From Methylobacterium sp. (lineage in GTDB: Bacteria > Pseudomonadota > Alphaproteobacteria > Rhizobiales > Beijerinckiaceae), in NCBI GenBank assembly GCA_020253445.1, contig JADCBP010000005.1:248001-312000 (forward strand): a DNA stretch of 64,000 bases, read 5' to 3'. The translations under genes and the position numbers were made by a program. Of this stretch, positions 8,741-18,711 are shown piece by piece. The notes under the pieces were generated by a model that made no database searches, had not been told where the DNA came from, and saw only the letters and a list, made by a program, of their open reading frames with translations. How positions within the stretch are numbered: the stretch's first letter is position 1; every line of letters starts with the position of its first letter.

Positions 8741-9703
8741 ATGATGGAGCCTTCCACCGGATCCCTGGCGATCAACCTGATTTTTCTCGGGAAAGATCGC
8801 GAGCCGCTTGTGCGGCCGGTTCTTGCCATCGGCAATTTCGATGGCGCCCATCGCGGGCATGAAGCGGTGGCGGCGGCGGCACGCACGCTGGCCGCCGGCC
8901 TGCGGCAGGCGGGTCCCGTGACGGCGCTGAGCTTCGAGCCCCATCCCCGCACCTTCTTCCAGCCCCATCGCCTGTTTTTCCGGCTGAATTCGCCGGAAGA
9001 GCGGCCGAAAAGGCTTGCCTCCATCGGATTTGAGGCTCTCGCCCTGCTCGCCTTCGATGCCCGGCTGGCCGCTACCAGCGCGGAAGATTTTGTCCAGCAT
9101 CTTCTTGTTGAGCGCCTGGGCGCGGCTGGCGTGGTGGTGGGGCATGATTTCCACTTCGGGAAGGGACGGCAGGGCACGCCGGAATTCCTGGCGGAAGCCG
9201 GCCGACGCCATGGCTTTGCCGTTCGTTTTGTCGAGCCCTATCGCGACGAGACCGGCGCCATTGTCTCCTCCAGCGCCATCCGGCAGGCCTTGTCCGAAGG
9301 GGATGTCGCAACGGCCAATCGCATGCTCGGCTATGCCTATGCGGTTGCCGGTGAGGTCATTCACGGGGCGAAGCGGGGTCGCGAACTCGGCTACCCCACC
9401 GCCAATATCGCGCTTCCTTCCGGCAACGGCCTGCGCCATGGCATCTATGCCGTGCGGATCGAGATCGACGGCGAACCGCGCGCCGGTGTGGCGAGCTTCG
9501 GCCGCCGTCCGATGTTCGATAACGGCGCGCCGCTGCTGGAAGTTTTCGTGATCGACTTTTCGGGCGATCTCTACGGCAAGCGCGTGACGGTCTCTTTCGA
9601 GGGCTTCCTGCGCGGCGAGGAACGCTTCGACAGCCTCGAGGCGCTGATCCTGCAGATGGATGCCGACCAGACCGAGGCGCGACGGATTCTCTCGCAGCAT
9701 TAG
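8741..9703 (+). CDS. ribF: Bifunctional riboflavin kinase / FAD synthetase
   Basis: RibF phosphorylates riboflavin to FMN and adenylates FMN to FAD. At 320 residues it has the normal two-domain layout: an N-terminal nucleotidyltransferase domain ([12 protein letters not shown], then [36 protein letters not shown]-like segment [14 protein letters not shown]) and a C-terminal riboflavin kinase domain ([47 protein letters not shown]). It lies upstream of ileS and lspA in the same direction, an arrangement common in many bacteria. The start could be ATG 8741 or ATG 8744. Confidence 0.95.
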   Translation: MMEPSTGSLAINLIFLGKDREPLVRPVLAIGNFDGAHRGHEAVAAAARTLAAGLRQAGPVTALSFEPHPRTFFQPHRLFFRLNSPEERPKRLASIGFEALALLAFDARLAATSAEDFVQHLLVERLGAAGVVVGHDFHFGKGRQGTPEFLAEAGRRHGFAVRFVEPYRDETGAIVSSSAIRQALSEGDVATANRMLGYAYAVAGEVIHGAKRGRELGYPTANIALPSGNGLRHGIYAVRIEIDGEPRAGVASFGRRPMFDNGAPLLEVFVIDFSGDLYGKRVTVSFEGFLRGEERFDSLEALILQMDADQTEARRILSQH

Positions 9704-9891
9704 CGCTTTGCGCGGAAGCCGCCGCTTGCTATAGGCCGAGGCATGACGAGCGCCGTTTGGTCACGCACGCGAATTACGACCCCGGTCGCCCCGCGCTGAA
9801 GCGCGAGGCGCGGCCGGTTTGTTCATCCCTCAGCTTGCGCCAGCCCGCTTGTTTCTTCCAGCCGTATCGTGAGTGCCAGATCGTGAGTGCC

Positions 9892-12800
9892 ATGAGCGCC
9901 GAGAACGCCCCGTTTGATTATGCGCAGACCCTGTTCCTGCCCGAAACGCCCTTCCCCATGCGCGCCGGCCTGCCGCAGAAGGAGCCGGAAATCCTGAAGC
10001 GCTGGGCGGAGATCGACCTCTACGCCCGCATCCGCAAGGCTTCCGCCGGCAAACGGAAATTCGTGCTGCATGATGGCCCGCCCTACGCCAACGGCAACAT
10101 CCATATCGGGCATGCGCTGAACAAGATCCTGAAGGACCTCGTGACGCGCAGCCAATCCATGCTCGGCTTTGATTCCAACTACGTGCCGGGCTGGGATTGC
10201 CACGGCCTGCCGATCGAATGGAAGATCGAGGAGGAATATCGCGCCAAGGGCAAGGCGAAGCCGGAACTCACCTCGGGTGCGGCCATCAACGCCTTCCGCG
10301 CCGAGTGCCGGGCCTATGCCACGCATTGGCTGAACGTGCAGCGCGAGGAATTCAAGCGCCTCGGCATCACCGGCGACTGGGACAATCCCTACCAGACCAT
10401 GACGTATCCCGCGGAAGCGCAGATCGCCCGCGAGATCATGAAGTTCAAGGATAATGGCCTGCTCTATCGCGGCTCGAAGCCCGTGATGTGGAGCGTGGTG
10501 GAGAAGACCGCGCTGGCCGAAGCCGAGATCGAATACCACGATTACCAGAGTGATATGGTGTGGGTGAAGTTTCCGGTGAAGGAGTTCACGAGTCTTTATG
10601 AAGTTGATTCAACCTATCAAGGCAAGCAAAGGCGATATGAAAGCGCCTCCATCATCATCTGGACGACCACGCCTTGGACATTGCCGGGCAACCGGGCGAT
10701 CTCCTTCTCGTCGAAGATCAACTACGGTCTCTATGAGGTGACCGCGAACGAGCGCGATTTCGGGCCGAAAATCGGAGAATTTTTTATCATTGCTGACAAG
10801 TTAGCGAAGGCCATTGAGGGCTCCGCAAAAATCTCTCTACTCAGGCGAGATAATGTTCCACCGGGACAACTTGCGTTGACAACCTGCTCCCACCCCCTCG
10901 CGTCGCTCGGCTACACCTTCGATGTCCCATTGCTCGACGGTGACCATGTCACCGACGATGCGGGGACAGGCTTTGTCCACACGGCGCCCAGCCATGGCCG
11001 CGAGGACTTCGAAATCTGGACAAGTAAAAGCCGGTGGCTTCAGTCTCGCCGCATCGAGACCAAGATCCCCTTCACCATCGACGATGACAGCGTCTACACC
11101 GACGAGGCCCCCGGCTTCACGGGCAAGCGCGTCATCACCGAAAAGGGCGAGAAGGGGGATGCGAACGAGGCGGTCATCAAGGCGCTGATCGACGCCAATG
11201 CGCTGGTCGCGCGCGGGCGGCTGAAGCACCAATATCCGCATAGCTGGCGCTCGAAGAAGCCGGTCATCTTCCGCAACACGCCGCAATGGTTCATTGCCAT
11301 GGACAAGCCCTTCCGCGTGGAAGGCATTCCGGGTGAGGTCTCCCTGCGCCAGCGCGCCTTCGAAGCGATTGCGAAGACCGAATGGGTGCCGGCCTCCGGC
11401 GAAAACCGCATCCGCGGCATGGTGGAGAACAAGCCCGATTGGGTGATGAGCCGCCAGCGCGCCTGGGGCGTGCCGATCACCGTCTTCGTGCATCATGAAA
11501 CGAAGGAAATGCTGCGAGACGCCCGCGTCGACGAGGCCATCGCGAAAGCCTTCGAGACCGAGGGCGCCGATGCCTGGTTCGCGGATGGCGCGAAGGAGCG
11601 CTTTCTGGCTTTTGCATCGCCTGCCGTCGTTCCTTCCGACTACGAGATGGTGACCGACGTTCTCGACGTCTGGTTCGATTCCGGTTCCACCCACACCTAC
11701 ACTTTGGAAGACCCCGTGCATTTCCCCGGCCTCGCCGGCGTGAGGCGCGTCATCGATGGCGGCGAGGACCGGGTGATGTATCTCGAAGGCTCCGACCAGC
11801 ATCGCGGCTGGTTCCAGTCGAGCCTGCTCGAAAGCTGCGGCACGCGCGGCCGCGCCCCCTTCGATGTGGTGCTGACCCACGGCTTCACGCTCGACGAGCA
11901 GGGACGGAAGATGAGCAAGTCGCTCGGAAACGTCACCGCGCCGCAAAGCGTGATCGAGCAATCGGGTGCCGATATCCTGCGCCTCTGGGTCGCGAGCTCG
12001 GATTACGGCGACGACCAGCGCATCGGCCCGGAAATCCTCAAAAGCATGGCCGAGAACTATCGCAAGCTCAGGAACACCATCCGCTGGATGCTCGGCGCGC
12101 TGGCGCATTTCGATGGCAAGCCGGTGGCGGAAAAGGACATGCCGGAGCTGGAGCGGCTGATGCTGCACCGGCTCGCGGAACTCGATCCCGTCATCCGCAA
12201 GGCTTACGCGGAATATGATTACAAGCGCGTGGTCTCGGAGCTGGCTTTGTTCCTGAACACCGATCTCTCGGCTTTCTATTTCGATATCCGGAAGGACACG
12301 CTCTATTGCGAACCGGCTTCCAGCCTGAAGCGCCGCGCGGCGCTGACGGTCGTGGATCGGCTTTGCGATTGCGTGCTGCGCTGGCTCGCGCCCATCCTCG
12401 TCTTCACGGCGGAGGAAGCCTGGCTCGCGCGCCATCCGGGCACGCCGGGCTCCATCCACGAGGAAGGCTTCGCGGTGGTGCCGGAGGCGTGGCGCGATGA
12501 GGCGCTCGCCGCGAAATGGGCGATGATCCGCGATGTGCGGCGCGTCGTCACCGGCGCGCTGGAACTGGAGCGCGCGGGCAAGCGCATGGGTTCCAGCCTG
12601 GAGGCCGTGCCGCAGGTCTTCATCGCCGATGGAGCGATCGCGGCCGCGCTTGCGGGCATCGACATGGCGGAAATCTGCATTACTTCCGGTTTCCAGAGCG
12701 CCGCTGGCGAAGGGCCGGCGGAGGCGTTCCGTCTTGCCGAGGTGAAGGGTGTCGCCGTGGTTCCGCAGCTTGCCAGCAACAAGGGCCTCGTGAAATGCGC

Positions 12801-12903
12801 CCGCTCCTGGCGCTATTTCGATCCCGCAACCGCCAACCCGGCCTACCCGGACATCACGCCGCGCGATGCGCAGGCGATGGCCGAATGGAAGGCGCGCGCG
12901 TGA
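9892..12903 (+). CDS. ileS: Isoleucyl-tRNA synthetase
   Basis: IleS charges tRNA-Ile and edits Val-tRNA-Ile. The 1003-residue protein contains the HIGH motif ([12 protein letters not shown]), the CP1 editing domain with [16 protein letters not shown] and [16 protein letters not shown], the WMSR-type segment [13 protein letters not shown] and KMSKS ([10 protein letters not shown]), followed by the anticodon-binding helices. I chose ATG 9892 ([13 protein letters not shown]); an upstream in-frame start at 9757 would add 45 unlikely residues, and GTG 9883 is possible. Within the editing domain (about 10585-10640 and 10770-10880) the DNA turns AT-rich and codon use changes. The stop overlaps the lspA start. 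Confidence 0.95.
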   Translation: MSAENAPFDYAQTLFLPETPFPMRAGLPQKEPEILKRWAEIDLYARIRKASAGKRKFVLHDGPPYANGNIHIGHALNKILKDLVTRSQSMLGFDSNYVPGWDCHGLPIEWKIEEEYRAKGKAKPELTSGAAINAFRAECRAYATHWLNVQREEFKRLGITGDWDNPYQTMTYPAEAQIAREIMKFKDNGLLYRGSKPVMWSVVEKTALAEAEIEYHDYQSDMVWVKFPVKEFTSLYEVDSTYQGKQRRYESASIIIWTTTPWTLPGNRAISFSSKINYGLYEVTANERDFGPKIGEFFIIADKLAKAIEGSAKISLLRRDNVPPGQLALTTCSHPLASLGYTFDVPLLDGDHVTDDAGTGFVHTAPSHGREDFEIWTSKSRWLQSRRIETKIPFTIDDDSVYTDEAPGFTGKRVITEKGEKGDANEAVIKALIDANALVARGRLKHQYPHSWRSKKPVIFRNTPQWFIAMDKPFRVEGIPGEVSLRQRAFEAIAKTEWVPASGENRIRGMVENKPDWVMSRQRAWGVPITVFVHHETKEMLRDARVDEAIAKAFETEGADAWFADGAKERFLAFASPAVVPSDYEMVTDVLDVWFDSGSTHTYTLEDPVHFPGLAGVRRVIDGGEDRVMYLEGSDQHRGWFQSSLLESCGTRGRAPFDVVLTHGFTLDEQGRKMSKSLGNVTAPQSVIEQSGADILRLWVASSDYGDDQRIGPEILKSMAENYRKLRNTIRWMLGALAHFDGKPVAEKDMPELERLMLHRLAELDPVIRKAYAEYDYKRVVSELALFLNTDLSAFYFDIRKDTLYCEPASSLKRRAALTVVDRLCDCVLRWLAPILVFTAEEAWLARHPGTPGSIHEEGFAVVPEAWRDEALAAKWAMIRDVRRVVTGALELERAGKRMGSSLEAVPQVFIADGAIAAALAGIDMAEICITSGFQSAAGEGPAEAFRLAEVKGVAVVPQLASNKGLVKCARSWRYFDPATANPAYPDITPRDAQAMAEWKARA

Positions 12904-13415
12904 GCGAGACGAACCTTCCAGCCGAGCCCGGCCGCTTCCTGCGGCTCGGCCTCACGGTCGCTCTGCTGCTGCTCGCGGCCGATCAGGCCTCGAAGCTGTG
13001 GCTCATCTTCGGCACCAATCTGCGGCTCACCTGGCCGTGGGAGATCACCCCGTTTCTCGATTTCACCGTGGTGTGGAACCGGGGCATCTCCTACGGGCTC
13101 TTCCAGCAGGAGACTGACACCGGCCGCTGGATCCTCACCAGCGTGAAGCTGGCGGCGGCCGTGGTGCTGTTCTTCTGGCTGAAGCGCGCGGAGACGCGGC
13201 TCGAGGCCGTCGGCATCGGGCTCATCATCGGTGGCGCCATCGGCAACGCGATCGACCGCATCTGGCATGGTGCGGTGTTCGATTTCGTGCATTTCCATGT
13301 GGGCGATTTCAGCTGGTATGTGTTCAACGTGGCCGATGCGGCGATCGTGATCGGCGTGCTGGCGATGGTCGCGAGCCCGCTCTTAACCTTCCGCCGCGGC
13401 GCGGATGCCTCTTAA
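12900..13415 (+). CDS. lspA: Lipoprotein signal peptidase (signal peptidase II)
   Basis: LspA is an inner-membrane aspartyl protease that cleaves prolipoproteins before the lipidated cysteine. The 171-residue protein starts with GTG that overlaps the ileS TGA (GTGA), so it is coupled to ileS. It has four membrane helices and the two catalytic aspartates in [10 protein letters not shown] (D119) and VFNVADAAI (D146), plus the NRGISYGLF segment. It would process the three lipoproteins encoded near 50-52 kb. No unusual feature seen. Confidence 0.95.
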   Translation: MSETNLPAEPGRFLRLGLTVALLLLAADQASKLWLIFGTNLRLTWPWEITPFLDFTVVWNRGISYGLFQQETDTGRWILTSVKLAAAVVLFFWLKRAETRLEAVGIGLIIGGAIGNAIDRIWHGAVFDFVHFHVGDFSWYVFNVADAAIVIGVLAMVASPLLTFRRGADAS

Positions 13416-13486
13416 TTGCCGCGATCTTTCGCCAAAAGGCGATCGGTGCTAGAGAACGCCGTCTCGCGTGGAGGGAAGAGGTTCCG

Positions 13487-14134
13487 ATGGGGTTCCATTC
13501 GACAAAACTGATGATGCGTGCTGCCCTGGCGGTCTGCGCGCTTGGCCTGTTGCCGCTTCTGCCCGCTTCTGCCCAGGATGGCATAGGCATGCGACAGATT
13601 CTCGGATCAATCGGCATCCTGCCGGGGATCGACCGTGAGCCGATCGAGTATCGCGACCGTCCGACACTGGTTGTCCCGAGGGATACAACCCTCCTGCGCA
13701 ACCCCGAAGATCCCGAAGCGCATGAGCGCAAACCATCCTGGCCGGTCGATCCGGACGTCACCGAGCGGAGGAAGGAACAGGCTCGCCGTCGCGCCCCTGC
13801 GCCCGAACTGCTCGCCGGCCAGTCGGTGGATGGTCGCCGCGTCTCCATGGAAGAGATCCGCGCCGGTCGTGCGCCGGCCGGTGCCCGGATGACCGAGGGC
13901 AACTGGGGCAACGACAAGACCGGCATTCGCCTTTCGCCGTCCGAATGGGCCGCGGGGACGCCGGTCAACCAGCCGACCTATGCGCCCGGCACCGAGCCGC
14001 CGCGCCGCTATCTCACGGATCCGCCGAAGGGGCTGCGCCAGGCCGCGACCGGCGCTCCAATGCGCCGGACCCAGGAAGCCCCGCAGGGTTTCGACAACAA
14101 CCGGCCTGAAGATACCTGGCGCCGCCTGGACTGA
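13487..14134 (+). CDS. Secreted Pro/Arg-rich protein of unknown function
   Basis: A 215-residue protein with a clear Sec signal peptide (basic MGFHSTKLMMR, hydrophobic core, PASAQ cleavage site near residue 30). The mature part is low-complexity, rich in Pro, Arg and Glu, with no recognisable domain, and looks largely disordered. It lies between lspA and the M16 peptidase genes in the same direction; I recall poorly characterised exported proteins at this place in related genomes but cannot name a family. Periplasmic location is inferred. Confidence 0.75.
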   Translation: MGFHSTKLMMRAALAVCALGLLPLLPASAQDGIGMRQILGSIGILPGIDREPIEYRDRPTLVVPRDTTLLRNPEDPEAHERKPSWPVDPDVTERRKEQARRRAPAPELLAGQSVDGRRVSMEEIRAGRAPAGARMTEGNWGNDKTGIRLSPSEWAAGTPVNQPTYAPGTEPPRRYLTDPPKGLRQAATGAPMRRTQEAPQGFDNNRPEDTWRRLD

Positions 14135-14262
14135 TTGCCGCCGGGTTTGCGGGAAGCATCCGGCCGGGGCTTGTTCCCGGCCTTTTCTTTGCCCATCTTG
14201 GGAAGAGACGGCTTTGGCCACCGCCATCCCCTTTTTGCGGCGCCCGCAGGAGATTTGACGAC

Positions 14263-15540
14263 ATGTCCACGCTTCCCGCCTTCGGGCATTTCCATCTCGA
14301 GAATGGCCTGGAGGTTGTCATCATACCCGATCATCGGGCGCCGGTGGTCACCCACATGATCTATTATCGGAATGGTGCCGCGGATGATCCGCCAGGCAAG
14401 TCCGGGATTGCGCATTTCCTCGAGCACCTGATGTTCAAGGGCACCGAGACCAACCCCAAGGGCTCGTTCTCGAAGATCGTCGCGGATGTGGGCGGGCAGG
14501 AAAACGCCTTCACCTCCTATGATTACACCGCCTATTACCAGCGCGTGGCGAAGGAGCATCTCGGGCGGATGATGGCGCTCGAATGCGATCGCATGATGGG
14601 CCTCGTGCTCGAAGGGCCGGAGGTGCTCTCGGAACGGGATGTCGTGATCGAGGAACGCAAGATGCGCACCGACAGCGACCCCGCCGCGCAGCTCCAGGAA
14701 AGCCTGATGGCGACCCTCTACGTGCACCATCCCTACGGCACGCCGGTGATTGGCTGGGGGCACGAGATCGTGGAACTGGGGCGCGAGGATGCCCTCGCCT
14801 ATTACCGCCGGTTCTACCGCCCGGACAATGCGATCCTGATCGTGGCGGGCGATGTGGAGGAGGGGGAAGTCCGCCGCCTCGCCGAGGAGACCTATGGCAA
14901 GGTGCGGCCCGGCAATGGCGGCAAGCCGGAGCGCCGTCGCGTGCGCGAGCCGGAGATCAAGGCCAGCCGCTTCGTGAGCCTTGCCGACCAGAAGGTCGAG
15001 CTGCCCATGACGCAAAAGCTTTTCATCGTGCCGAATTACATTCGAGCGCCGGAGAATGATGCGCCGGCGCTTGAGGTGCTGAGCCAGATCCTCGGCGGCT
15101 CGCAAACGAGCCGGCTCTATCGCTCGCTGGTGGTCAACCGGTCGCTCGCGGTCTCGGCGGGCTCGTGGTACTGGAGCGATGCGCTCGATATCGGCCAGTT
15201 CGGCCATTATGCGGTGGCAATGGAGGGCGTGGCTCTGCCGGATCTCGATGCCGCCGCGGAGGAGGTCGTCGCCGAATTGCGCAACACGGATGTGGGCGGC
15301 AAGGAACTGGCGCGCGCACGCACGCGCCTCATCGCCGACATGGTCTACGCGCAGGACAGCCAGGCCCATCTCGGAAGGATGGTCGGGTCGACGCTGACGA
15401 CCGGCGGCAAGATCGACGATCTCGCCCAATGGTCCGACCGCATCCGCAGCGTGGAGGCCGCGGATGTTCGCCGGGTCGCGAACCGCTACCTGCTGCCGGG
15501 CAAGGCCGTGACCGGGCATCTCACCAAGGCCGCGGCCTGA
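14263..15540 (+). CDS. M16-family zinc metallopeptidase, catalytic subunit
   Basis: A 425-residue pitrilysin-type peptidase with the inverted zinc motif HFLEHLMFKG (H51, E54, H55) and the downstream segment ENAFTSYDYTAYY typical of the family; the C-terminal R/Y segment is present in LLSQILGGSQTSRLY-like form. No signal peptide is visible at the chosen start, so cellular location is uncertain. The neighbouring gene encodes the inactive partner, so the two probably form a heterodimer like the mitochondrial processing peptidase. Ten or so bases separate the gene from the partner's frame. Confidence 0.9.
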   Translation: MSTLPAFGHFHLENGLEVVIIPDHRAPVVTHMIYYRNGAADDPPGKSGIAHFLEHLMFKGTETNPKGSFSKIVADVGGQENAFTSYDYTAYYQRVAKEHLGRMMALECDRMMGLVLEGPEVLSERDVVIEERKMRTDSDPAAQLQESLMATLYVHHPYGTPVIGWGHEIVELGREDALAYYRRFYRPDNAILIVAGDVEEGEVRRLAEETYGKVRPGNGGKPERRRVREPEIKASRFVSLADQKVELPMTQKLFIVPNYIRAPENDAPALEVLSQILGGSQTSRLYRSLVVNRSLAVSAGSWYWSDALDIGQFGHYAVAMEGVALPDLDAAAEEVVAELRNTDVGGKELARARTRLIADMVYAQDSQAHLGRMVGSTLTTGGKIDDLAQWSDRIRSVEAADVRRVANRYLLPGKAVTGHLTKAAA

Positions 15541-15571
15541 TTTTTTCGCTTTGTTCGATTGGTTCCTGACG

Positions 15572-16837
15572 ATGACGTCTTCCTCGCATCGCACGCGGGT
15601 CTCCCGCGTCACCTCGCCGGCCGGCTTCGACATCTGGCATGTCGAGGATTACACCGTGCCGCTCGTTTCCATGGAATTCGCCGTGATGGGTGGCGCGGCA
15701 CAGGACCCGGCCGGGCGCGCGGGGCTCGCCAGCTTCCTCGCCGGGCTGCTCGATGAGGGCGCGGGCGCGCTGAAGGCGGAGGCCTTCCAGGAGGCGCTCG
15801 AGGAGAAGGCGATCGAACTTTCGTTCGGCGCCTCGCGCGACCGTCTCACCGGCTCGATGCGCACCCTGACGGAACATGCCGATTCCGCCTTCGAGCTTCT
15901 GGCGCTCGCCATCCGCGAACCGCGTTTCGACCCCGATGCCGTCGAACGCGTGCGCTCGCAGATCATCTCCGGCCTGAGACGCGACGAGACCGATCCGCAA
16001 AGCCTGACGCGCGACGCGCTGAACCGCCTCGCCTTCGCGAACCATCCCTACGGGCTTCCGACGGATGGCAGAATCCCCGATATCCAGGCGATCACGCGGG
16101 ATGAGCTGGGGAACCAGCATGCGCGCCTTTTCGGGCGCGACGTGCTGCGGATCGTCGCGGTGGGCGCGATCTCGGCAGAGGCCCTCGCTGCCGGCGTGGA
16201 TCGCATCTTCGGTGATCTTCCGCCGGAGGCCAGGCTGGCGCCAATCCCCGAAATCGTGATGCAATCGGCCGGGCATACCGAGATCATCGATCTCGATGTC
16301 CCGCAATCCACGCTCTATCTCGCGCTGCCCGGCGTTTCGCGCCGCGACCCGGATTTCATGGCGGCCTATCTTTCCAACCACGTGCTGGGTGGCGGCGCCT
16401 TCACGTCGCGCCTCTGGCATGAGGTGCGCGAGACGCGCGGCCTCGCCTATTCCGTGTGGAGCAGCCTGCGCTGGTCCGCGCATACCAAGCTCTTCATGGC
16501 CGGCACCGCCACGAGCAACGAGCGGGTGGCGGAATCGCTGCGCGTGATGCGCGCCGAGATCTCCCGGATGGGTGCCGAAGGACCGACCGAGGAAGAACTC
16601 GCAAAGGCGAAGAGCTACCTCACCGGCTCCTATGCGCTGCAATTCGATACCTCGCGCAAGATCGCCGATCACCTGCTCTCGCTGCGGGTGGATGGCCTGC
16701 CGATCGACTATATCGACCGCCGCAACCAGGATGTGGAGGCTGTCACACTCGACGCCGTGAAGGCTGCCGCGCGGCGGCTCTATGCGGATATCGCGCCGCT
16801 CGTGGTGGTGACCGGCCGGCCGCAGGGCCTCGCCTGA
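15572..16837 (+). CDS. M16-family peptidase, non-catalytic partner
   Basis: A 421-residue M16 homologue in which the HxxEH zinc motif is replaced (GLASFLAGLLDEGAG), so it should not bind zinc. The C-terminal part keeps the substrate-binding segment (HVLGGGAFTSRLWHEVRE, then TRGLAYSVWS). Pairs of one active and one inactive M16 protein are the usual bacterial arrangement. ATG 15572 is preferred; an upstream TTG at 15551 is in frame. It follows the catalytic gene directly and precedes sppA, so this is a small proteolysis cluster. Confidence 0.88.
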   Translation: MTSSSHRTRVSRVTSPAGFDIWHVEDYTVPLVSMEFAVMGGAAQDPAGRAGLASFLAGLLDEGAGALKAEAFQEALEEKAIELSFGASRDRLTGSMRTLTEHADSAFELLALAIREPRFDPDAVERVRSQIISGLRRDETDPQSLTRDALNRLAFANHPYGLPTDGRIPDIQAITRDELGNQHARLFGRDVLRIVAVGAISAEALAAGVDRIFGDLPPEARLAPIPEIVMQSAGHTEIIDLDVPQSTLYLALPGVSRRDPDFMAAYLSNHVLGGGAFTSRLWHEVRETRGLAYSVWSSLRWSAHTKLFMAGTATSNERVAESLRVMRAEISRMGAEGPTEEELAKAKSYLTGSYALQFDTSRKIADHLLSLRVDGLPIDYIDRRNQDVEAVTLDAVKAAARRLYADIAPLVVVTGRPQGLA

Positions 16838-16928
16838 CCGACAAGAACGAACGCATGAAAACACTTGCCGGGGTGCTTTTGGCATGGCACCCCACCCGCC
16901 GAACAGCAACCGACAGGGCGGGGTCCTG

Positions 16929-17909
16929 ATGGCCCCGGAAAGCGCGATGACCCTCACCTCGGACATGCTTGTGGATCGACGCCGGCTGCGTCGCCAGCTC
17001 ACCTTCTGGCGCGTGGCGAGCGTTCTGATCCTCGTTCTCGCGCTGATCGGCGCGGTCATCGCTTCTGGCCAGCTCGGGAAGCCGACCGGCCGCAGCCATA
17101 TCGCGCGGATGAGCATCGAAGGCCTGATCACCGGGCGGCAGGAAACGCTCGACCTGCTGCGCGAGATCGAGAAATCGCAGGCGAGCGCGGTCATCCTGCG
17201 GATCGATTCCGGGGGAGGCACCACCTCGGGTTCGGAGGCGCTGCACAATGCCGTGAAGGCACTGGCCGCGAAAAAGCCGGTCGTGGCCGTGATCGACGGG
17301 ATCGGCGCCTCGGGTGCCTACATGACCGCGCTTGGCGCCGAGCGAATCGTCGCGAATGGCAGCGCGCTCGTCGGATCGATCGGCGTGATTGCGCAGGTTC
17401 CGAATGTCTCGAAGCTGCTTGAAACGCTGGGCGTGAAGGTCGAGGCCGTGCGATCCACGCCGCTGAAGGCGATGCCCTCGGGCGTCGAGCCTACCACGCC
17501 TGAAGCGCGCGCGGCTCTGGAAGCGACCGTGGCCGATACCTATCGCTGGTTCCGTGATCTCGTGGGCGCGCGCCGCGACCTGCAGAACGATGCCCTGAAT
17601 GCGGTGGCCGATGGCCGGGTCTTCACAGGCCGGCAGGCGCTTGGCCTGAAGCTGATCGACGAACTGGGCGGCGAGAAGGAAGCCATTGCCTGGCTCGAGC
17701 GCGAGAAGAACGTGACGCGCGACCTCGGCGTGGTGGATTACAAGCCGAAAAGCCAGCGCGGAAGCCTGCCAGCCCTGGGCTCGCTGCATCGGGCCCTGCG
17801 CCTGCTGGGCCTGCCGGTGCCGGAAGCGGTGGATGAAGCAGCCTATCGCCTGCTGGGTCCGAAGGCCCTGGAGGGGCTGGTTTCGGTCTGGCAAATGCCG
17901 ACGGAATAG
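16929..17909 (+). CDS. sppA: Signal peptide peptidase SppA, short form
   Basis: SppA degrades cleaved signal peptides in the inner membrane. From ATG 16929 it is 326 residues with one N-terminal membrane helix (about 27-47) and an S49 peptidase domain. The Ser/Lys dyad is S128 in GIGASGAYM and K180 in STPLKAM; RIDSGGGTTSGSEAL is the conserved preceding segment. In-frame ATGs at 16884 and 16947 are alternatives. It is the single-domain (about 36 kDa) form rather than the tandem E. coli form. It lies upstream of ihfB, a neighbour pair I recall from other Hyphomicrobiales. Confidence 0.92.
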   Translation: MAPESAMTLTSDMLVDRRRLRRQLTFWRVASVLILVLALIGAVIASGQLGKPTGRSHIARMSIEGLITGRQETLDLLREIEKSQASAVILRIDSGGGTTSGSEALHNAVKALAAKKPVVAVIDGIGASGAYMTALGAERIVANGSALVGSIGVIAQVPNVSKLLETLGVKVEAVRSTPLKAMPSGVEPTTPEARAALEATVADTYRWFRDLVGARRDLQNDALNAVADGRVFTGRQALGLKLIDELGGEKEAIAWLEREKNVTRDLGVVDYKPKSQRGSLPALGSLHRALRLLGLPVPEAVDEAAYRLLGPKALEGLVSVWQMPTE

Positions 17910-18038
17910 GAAACCAAGGCCGGCAACGCGCGTTTCCTCCTTTCGGCGAGGTCAATTCCGGTCTATCCTTGTTGAAAGGATCGTCGGATTCATGCTTTGG
18001 AGCGGCGGTCGGAAAGCGGACAATGTGAGGCGGGAATC

Positions 18039-18350
18039 ATGATCAAATCCGAACTCGTTCTGAAGATGGCGGAAATGAACCCGCATCTCTATCAGCGCGA
18101 CATCGAAATTCTGGTCAACGCCATCCTGGATGAGATCACCACCGCGCTCTCCCGCGGCGATCGCGTGGAATTGCGCGGCTTCGGCACCTTCTCGACCAAG
18201 GAACGCGATGCGCGCCTTGGCCGCAACCCGCGTACGGGCGCGAAGGTCGACGTGACCGAGAAGCGCGTGCCCTATTTCAAGGCCGGCAAGGAAATCCGCG
18301 AGCGGCTGAACGTGAAGCCCGTGAAGGGCAAGGCCAGGGCGAAGGCCTGA
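18039..18350 (+). CDS. ihfB: Integration host factor subunit beta
   Basis: A 103-residue HU/IHF-family DNA-bending protein. It begins [12 protein letters not shown] and carries the family signature [21 protein letters not shown] with the DNA-intercalating RNPRTG turn; the short Lys-rich tail is typical of the beta subunit. IhfB pairs with IhfA (not in this window). I chose ATG 18039; the frame is open upstream to 17997 without support. A LapA-like gene follows by 19 bases. Confidence 0.93.
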   Translation: MIKSELVLKMAEMNPHLYQRDIEILVNAILDEITTALSRGDRVELRGFGTFSTKERDARLGRNPRTGAKVDVTEKRVPYFKAGKEIRERLNVKPVKGKARAKA

Positions 18351-18369
18351 CGCCGGAGGCCGGACGGGC

Positions 18370-18702
18370 ATGATGCGCTATCTGAAGCTCCTGCTGCTTG
18401 CCCCGGTCGCGGTTGTGCTCGTGCTCCTCGCGGTGGCAAACCGGCAGATCGTGACCTTCGTGTTCGACCCGTTCTCGCGCGGTGCGGAGGCCTCGAGCAT
18501 CACGCTGCCGCTTTTCGTGTTTGCCTTCGTCGTGCTGTGTATCGGCATCGTGCTGGGTTATTCCGCCGCCTGGCTCGCGCAGGGCAAGCATCGCCGCGCG
18601 GCCCGCAGCTACAAGCGCGAATGCGAGAAGCTTTCGGCCGAGCGGTCCGAACTGCGCGCTGCCCTGCCGGTGACAGCCCCGGCGCTCCTCAGCCAGAAGT
18701 AA
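18370..18702 (+). CDS. LapA-domain (DUF1049) membrane protein
   Basis: A 110-residue inner-membrane protein with two membrane helices (about 5-22 and 45-68), the second ending in LGYSAAWLAQGKHRR, followed by a cytoplasmic basic/coiled-coil tail. This matches the lipopolysaccharide assembly protein A domain family; E. coli LapA works with LapB in controlling LpxC turnover, but no LapB is encoded next to it. Its place right after ihfB is a commonly seen arrangement in proteobacteria. The start may be Met1 or Met2. Confidence 0.82.
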   Translation: MMRYLKLLLLAPVAVVLVLLAVANRQIVTFVFDPFSRGAEASSITLPLFVFAFVVLCIGIVLGYSAAWLAQGKHRRAARSYKRECEKLSAERSELRAALPVTAPALLSQK

Positions 18703-18711
18703 GCGTCTGTC

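Noticed and set aside
9704-9891. T-box leader upstream of ileS
   Set aside because: The region is short and GC-rich with no T-box core or terminator/antiterminator pair visible; T-boxes are also unusual in this group.
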